From an uncultured Persicitalea sp. (GTDB lineage: Bacteria; Bacteroidota; Bacteroidia; Cytophagales; Spirosomataceae): DNA of 9,487 nucleotides. The DNA lies in NCBI GenBank assembly GCA_950075905.1, contig CATMVR010000130.1, positions 1-9,487 of the forward strand. Direction: 5' to 3'. Each line of letters opens with the position of its first letter. Within the stretch, counting starts at the first letter, position 1. The notes under the pieces were generated by a model. That model did not search any database, was not told the origin of the DNA, and saw nothing but the letters and a program-made list of their open reading frames with translations. The translations under genes and the position numbers were made by a program. This document shows, in pieces, positions 6,407 to 9,487 of this stretch.

Positions 6407-7627
6407 TTGAAAGAAGTCGTTGATGCTTATCATCTGCTCCAGTCGCTTCCGTGCGCGTATGTGGCGTTTGACGATACGGGAAAAATAAATTTTGTGAATG
6501 CCTTTCTTTGTGAGGCTTTGGGCTATACTGCCGAAGAACTGATTGGGCAGAGTTTTGAGCGGATTTTGACCATATCCAGCCGCCTCTTTTACCAGACTCA
6601 CTTTTTTCCCCTCCTGCGGTTGAATGGCAAAGTCAGTGAGATATTCCTGATGCTACGATCCAAAACGGCGGAGAGTATCCCCTTTATGATCAATGGCCAT
6701 CGGGAAGTTATCGGCGGACAGGTCCTGAATCTGTGCGCCTGCTTTACTGTCTGGGAACGGCAGAAGTACGAAAACGAGCTTTTGGAGTCTAAGAAAATAC
6801 TTCAAAAGGCATTGGAGGAGAATGTACTACTCAATAGTCTCAAAAGCGACCTGGAAAAAAATCAGCAGCAGCTGGATCAGCAGATCTCAATGCTAATCCA
6901 GCGTAGCCACGAATACGTACAGCTCAACAAGGTGCTCTCCCACGACTTGCAGGAGCCGATTCGCAAAATTGGCATTTATGCTGATATCCTCCATCATTCG
7001 GAAAAGATAAGCACCGATACCCAACTCAAAGCTTACACTCAGAGAATCTTCGAAACCGTGGAGCGGCTAAGAGAGCTGACCAACTGCCTGCAGCAGTTTG
7101 TCAGCGTGGAGTCGCACGAAGAAGAATTTGCTACGGTACAACTAGACACGTTGCTGGCGGAAGCTATACAGGAAGCAACCAGGGTAACTGATTTTACGGA
7201 TTTTTCGGTAGAAGCCGCCGGGCTTCCCCAGATCGAAGGGCGTGCCTCTCAGATCGGGATGCTTTTCAGAGAGTTGATAAAAAACGCCATCGAGAACCGC
7301 AATCCGACGTCCCGTCTGCATATCAGAATTGGGGCTGCCATTGTGGAGGAAAATAGCTACCACGCCAGTAAGAACAAATACCGCTATACCGACCATGTCA
7401 AGCTCGAAGTAAAGGACAACGGCATGGGATTTGAAAAACGGTATAGTACATACGTTACGGGGCTTTTTAACAAGTTAAATTCCGAATCGAAGGGCATGGG
7501 CATGGGCCTGGCGCTGTGCCGGCAAATTGTCTCAAACCATTACGGCACGCTATCCATTCAGGCGGTGGAGGGATCAGGATGTACTGTTCTGGTGATGCTA
7601 CCCGTCAAACAGCCCGAAAACCTGTAG
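6407..7627 (+). CDS. Cytoplasmic PAS-sensor histidine kinase, partner of RsbQ-like hydrolase
   Basis: A 406-residue protein without membrane segments. An N-terminal PAS domain (about 5-115) contains GKINFVNAFLCEALGY and the block FYQTHFFPLLRLNG (61-74). I associate that block with PAS domains attached to RsbP/RsbU-type phosphatases and diguanylate cyclases. A coiled coil follows (about 117-172), then HisKA with phospho-acceptor His179 in LSHDLQEPIRKI, then HATPase_c with the N box ELIKNAIEN (Asn293), G1 DNGMG (337-341), F box GLFNKL and G2 KGMGMGLAL (362-370). All key residues are present, so it should be active. It probably autophosphorylates in response to a ligand supplied by the upstream hydrolase and may signal to the adjacent receiver protein (inference). 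The start is TTG at 6407-6409, 2 nt after the hydrolase stop; no ATG occurs before the PAS core, so this non-ATG start appears necessary. No Shine-Dalgarno is visible, suggesting coupled translation. Confidence 0.92.
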   Translation: MKEVVDAYHLLQSLPCAYVAFDDTGKINFVNAFLCEALGYTAEELIGQSFERILTISSRLFYQTHFFPLLRLNGKVSEIFLMLRSKTAESIPFMINGHREVIGGQVLNLCACFTVWERQKYENELLESKKILQKALEENVLLNSLKSDLEKNQQQLDQQISMLIQRSHEYVQLNKVLSHDLQEPIRKIGIYADILHHSEKISTDTQLKAYTQRIFETVERLRELTNCLQQFVSVESHEEEFATVQLDTLLAEAIQEATRVTDFTDFSVEAAGLPQIEGRASQIGMLFRELIKNAIENRNPTSRLHIRIGAAIVEENSYHASKNKYRYTDHVKLEVKDNGMGFEKRYSTYVTGLFNKLNSESKGMGMGLALCRQIVSNHYGTLSIQAVEGSGCTVLVMLPVKQPENL

Positions 7628-7646
7628 CGGGCTTCCGCGCAGCTTA

Positions 7647-8045
7647 CTACCCAAAATAGCTGTTAGTAATCTGATTGGCCAGATCAGTAAAACCTTTCAG
7701 GGTAGATGGCTTGCAGATAAAGTCTACTATGCCTTCGGCGTACGCACTCTTTATGTAGGAAGGGTTGGAGGTGGTAGAAATCATAACCACCGGAATATGA
7801 GATAGTTTAAAATCCGATTTCAGGGCTTTTAATGTCTCCAGACCACTCATTTTGGGCATATTTATGTCCATTAGGATCAGGGTTGTATTTGGGTCTTTTT
7901 CCTGCAGAATCAAAGTCAATAGTTCGAAGCCACTGGTTGCTTCTACCACTTTTACGCCGGGTGTCACCTGATGAAATGCCTGTGATATGAACATCCGGTC
8001 GTCCGGGTCATCATCTACCAAATAAATTGTCTTTGCTGTGTCCAT
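7647..8045 (-). CDS. Single-domain CheY-like response regulator
   Basis: A 132-residue protein made of one receiver domain. The acidic pocket is D11-D12 in YLVDDDPDD, the phospho-acceptor is Asp60 in LILMDINMPKMSG, the switch residue is Ser90 in VVMIST, and Lys112 lies in FICKPS. There is no DNA-binding or enzymatic output domain, so it should act by protein contact or as a phosphorelay intermediate. Its 3' end lies 19 bp from the 3' end of the PAS-kinase gene, convergently, so the two are not co-transcribed. Still, the kinase has no receiver of its own, and this is the only receiver in view, making it a plausible partner. The frame extends upstream to a TTG at 8078, but the ATG at 8043-8045 gives the standard receiver N-terminus (MDTAKTIYLVDDD). 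A 12-bp palindrome sits just upstream of this ATG. Confidence 0.93.
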   Translation of the reverse strand: MDTAKTIYLVDDDPDDRMFISQAFHQVTPGVKVVEATSGFELLTLILQEKDPNTTLILMDINMPKMSGLETLKALKSDFKLSHIPVVMISTTSNPSYIKSAYAEGIVDFICKPSTLKGFTDLANQITNSYFG

Positions 8046-8048
8046 GCT

Positions 8049-8060
8049 TTCCAATTGGAA
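8049..8060. repeat. 12-bp perfect palindrome at the response regulator start
   Basis: TTCCAATTGGAA is a perfect 12-bp palindrome, beginning 4 bp upstream of the regulator ATG on the minus strand. Its position would suit an operator acting on transcription or early translation, but no known factor is recognised. Confidence 0.4.
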
Positions 8061-8152
8061 TGTTTCGTCGTGCTTCAATCTCCTGAAAGAGCCAGTCTCC
8101 GGGATGATTTTTCAGGGCATTAATCAATTCTTAAGAAGGGGAAGTAGCAACT

Positions 8153-8162
8153 TGACATGTCA
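8153..8162. repeat. 10-bp perfect palindrome in the regulator upstream region
   Basis: TGACATGTCA lies about 108 bp upstream of the regulator ATG. Two further 10-bp palindromes, TTCTTAAGAA (8128-8137) and AATAATTATT (8223-8232), lie in the same spacer. They are possible dimer-binding sites; the AT-rich ones may well be chance. Confidence 0.3.
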
Positions 8163-8380
8163 TTCTGATCGTACTAATTGTGGTAAAAATAGTTGCTTGC
8201 TCTGGCAATTACTAGGATAACCAATAATTATTATGACAATGCGCTCGTACTCTGGTTTTGTGCCGAACGTTTCAAGGGGTATCCACGTATGGTACTAGGA
8301 TATAAAAAGCATGCCTGCTGCCCGGTATCTGGTGCGGGTTGATACCTTGAAGTGGATTCAAAATGGCAAAAATGACCTTG

Positions 8381-8629
8381 CTATCGCTTTATAAAGTGAC
8401 GAGTGCCCGATTGAACCCCCGCCTTCACTTTAATTAGGTAAGCACCCGGAGGCAAGGCTCTCAGATCGAATTGTGACCTGAAATAGTCGCGCTCAGGCAG
8501 CAGCGGTTGGGAGGCCAGAGTCTGGCCGCCCACGGTAAGCAGGTCGGCCCGGAGGTCGGCAGTGCCCCCCTTGAAGAGCCGCATCGTCAGAATCAGGGTT
8601 TCCTGGGCAGGATTGGGGTACAGCACAAG
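8381..8629 (-). other. Type IX secretion C-terminal sorting domain (coding segment)
   Basis: The segment encodes the last 82 residues of the Ig-repeat protein. The landmarks in order are LYPNP, a LTVGGQTL turn, a strand with QFDLRALPPGAYLIKV, and a basic end HFIKR. These correspond to the conserved strands of the type A sorting domain, which is cleaved on the outer membrane by the PorU-type sortase. Confidence 0.9.
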
Positions 8630-9487
8630 GGAAGAAAGAGAGTCCAGAGGCAGGTTATTGTCCGTTAGCAGTGGGTCGGCATCCTGTCCTCCCCAGAGCG
8701 TAATGGATTCCGTATTGACCCGGCAACCGCTATTATCAATCTTTACCCGGTAAGTGCCTCCTCGGGTAGCGACGAGGAGCGGCGTAGTTTCCTGAGGCAT
8801 CAGGCTATCATTGCGGTACCAGGTGTAGCGATTTCCGATGGCATAGCTCGCTTTAAGCGGCAGGCTACCGCCGGGAGGGATTAGCGTGGTGGGGGGAGGT
8901 GTAAGGGTAGCGGTTACGTTCACACGCTGCACTACTACCTCCGAAGAGCGCACCTGACAGGACCCGTTGCGTACTTCCACGGCGTACCGGCCGGGGTTAG
9001 TGGCAGGGTACGAAGATTTGTTGGCTCCCGGAATGGAAGCCCCGTTATAATACCAGCTATACGCAAAACTACTTTGCTGAGGTGCATTCAGAATAGCCGG
9101 TGCCCCATTGCAAATGGCCGCCCGATCGGCCGGATTCAGCGACGCCAGAACGGGCATAACCTCCACCTGCGTGACCGGCGAAAGGGCGGTACATCCCCGA
9201 TAGCTGATCCGTACCTGGTACAGACCGGTTTGGGCGGCCTGATGCTGCGGTTGGGTAGCGGCGGGCAGAATATTGCCATTCAGCAGCCACTGGTAGGTAT
9301 AGCCTATGCCGGTGTTGGCAGTTAGCGCCACTCCCTTGCTATCACAAATCAGTAGTTTTCCCTTTTGGGCAATGTCGGCGAAAAGCGGCGAGCTGCGCAC
9401 AGTGACGGGCGCAGATACGGCCTCGCAGCCGGGGGCGGTTACGCGCACGGTATAGCTAGCGGCCTGGCTTACTTCCAGAAATCGTTC
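8381..9487 (-). CDS. Secreted multi-Ig-repeat protein with T9SS sorting domain, 5' partial
   Basis: The frame is open through the right edge of the window and ends at the TAG at 8381-8383, giving 368 visible residues of what is probably a much larger protein. It contains three consecutive Ig/PKD-like units and the tail of a fourth. Each has an aromatic Y.W..NG core, a G.Y.V strand and a GC or SC dipeptide before the last strand. The C-terminal 82 residues start SLVLYPNPAQETLILT and end GAYLIKVKAGVQSGTRHFIKR, the Por secretion system (type A) C-terminal sorting domain. This directs export through the type IX secretion system and cell-surface attachment or release. No catalytic domain is visible; enzyme, adhesin or gliding-related functions would be determined by the missing N-terminal part. 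The GTG at 9446-9448 is not a real start because the repeat pattern continues upstream of it. Confidence 0.92.
   Translation of the reverse strand, partial: ERFLEVSQAASYTVRVTAPGCEAVSAPVTVRSSPLFADIAQKGKLLICDSKGVALTANTGIGYTYQWLLNGNILPAATQPQHQAAQTGLYQVRISYRGCTALSPVTQVEVMPVLASLNPADRAAICNGAPAILNAPQQSSFAYSWYYNGASIPGANKSSYPATNPGRYAVEVRNGSCQVRSSEVVVQRVNVTATLTPPPTTLIPPGGSLPLKASYAIGNRYTWYRNDSLMPQETTPLLVATRGGTYRVKIDNSGCRVNTESITLWGGQDADPLLTDNNLPLDSLSSLVLYPNPAQETLILTMRLFKGGTADLRADLLTVGGQTLASQPLLPERDYFRSQFDLRALPPGAYLIKVKAGVQSGTRHFIKR
8693..9385 (-). repeat. Three tandem 78-residue Ig-like repeats (coding)
   Basis: The distance between the GC/SC marks (ISYRGC, VRNGSC, IDNSGC) is exactly 78 residues in both intervals, and the W cores (YQWLLNG, YSWYYNG, YTWYRND) are 77-79 apart. 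The units are well diverged in sequence, so this is an old domain array rather than a recent DNA duplication. The third unit replaces the usual leading cysteine region with a proline-rich TPPPTTLIPPGG stretch. Confidence 0.8.

Larger units (their letters stand above)
8046..8380. other. 335-bp intergenic region with palindromes
   Basis: This stretch separates the response regulator start from the stop of the Ig-repeat gene. It should hold the regulator promoter and the end of the Ig-repeat transcript, but I found neither a clear TAnnTTTG element on the minus strand nor a convincing terminator. A GGTATC/GATACC pair (8324-8329 and 8341-8346) could form a weak 6-bp hairpin with an 11-nt loop. Four short perfect palindromes are present. 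One 38-codon minus-strand frame with a TTG start (8011-8127) reads plausibly but is unsupported. Confidence 0.6.

Noticed and set aside
5760..6407. Long - strand frame (215 codons) opposite the RsbQ-like gene
   Set aside because: It is an antisense shadow; the plus strand has the intact catalytic triad and family motifs.
7627..7638. Hairpin GCGG-gctt-CCGC between the convergent kinase and regulator genes as a terminator
   Set aside because: The stem is only 4 bp and no T run follows on either strand.
8046..8078. N-terminal extension of the response regulator from a TTG
   Set aside because: The ATG at 8045 gives a standard receiver N-terminus; the extra 11 residues add nothing to the fold.
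8278..8346. Three GGTATC/GATACC hexamers in the intergenic region
   Set aside because: Hexamers are too short and their flanks differ; there is no regular spacing, so no repeat array or attachment site can be supported.
1..9487. CRISPR arrays, insertion sequences, tRNA or rRNA genes
   Set aside because: I saw no regularly spaced direct repeats, transposase motifs, terminal inverted repeats or tRNA-like cloverleaf sequences on either strand.

Overview
The window looks like a chromosomal stretch of a Bacteroidota bacterium, probably order Cytophagales (Spirosoma/Dyadobacter-like). The reasons are a SusD/RagB lipoprotein gene at the left edge, a type IX secretion C-terminal sorting domain at the right edge, an almost complete lack of Shine-Dalgarno sequences, and a good Bacteroidota -7 promoter element (TAnnTTTG type) directly before the MFS gene. 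Genus is inference; no rRNA or tRNA gene is present.

Layout. (1) 1-1489, + strand: the 3' part of a susD-like gene from a glycan or nutrient uptake locus (its susC partner would lie upstream, outside the window), closed by a strong hairpin-plus-T terminator. (2) 1569-1802, +: a small two-helix membrane protein of unknown function, convergent with the next block. (3) 5425-1811, - strand: a three-helix membrane protein, an MFS efflux-type transporter, a YigZ/IMPACT family protein and a secreted DUF1593 (Sde182-type, nucleoside-hydrolase-like) protein. The MFS and YigZ genes overlap by 11 bp and DUF1593 follows after 50 bp, so these three are probably one transcript. (4) 5589-7627, +: an RsbQ-like alpha/beta hydrolase followed 2 nt later by a cytoplasmic PAS-histidine kinase with a TTG start. 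(5) 8045-7647, -: a single-domain CheY-like response regulator, convergent with the kinase. (6) 8046-8380: a 335-bp non-coding stretch with several short perfect palindromes. (7) 8381 to the window end, -: the C-terminal part of a large secreted protein with 78-residue Ig-like repeats and a T9SS sorting domain.

The most interesting part is block 4-5. In Bacillus subtilis the hydrolase RsbQ activates the PAS-PP2C phosphatase RsbP in the energy-stress branch of sigma-B control. Here a very close RsbQ relative with an intact Ser-Asp-His triad is tightly coupled to a protein in which an RsbP-like N-terminal PAS and coiled coil are joined to a histidine kinase core instead of a phosphatase, with a stand-alone receiver protein next door. 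The inference is that a hydrolase-generated small-molecule signal has been rewired into a two-component phosphorelay. The remaining genes are ordinary accessory or housekeeping genes, several without known function.
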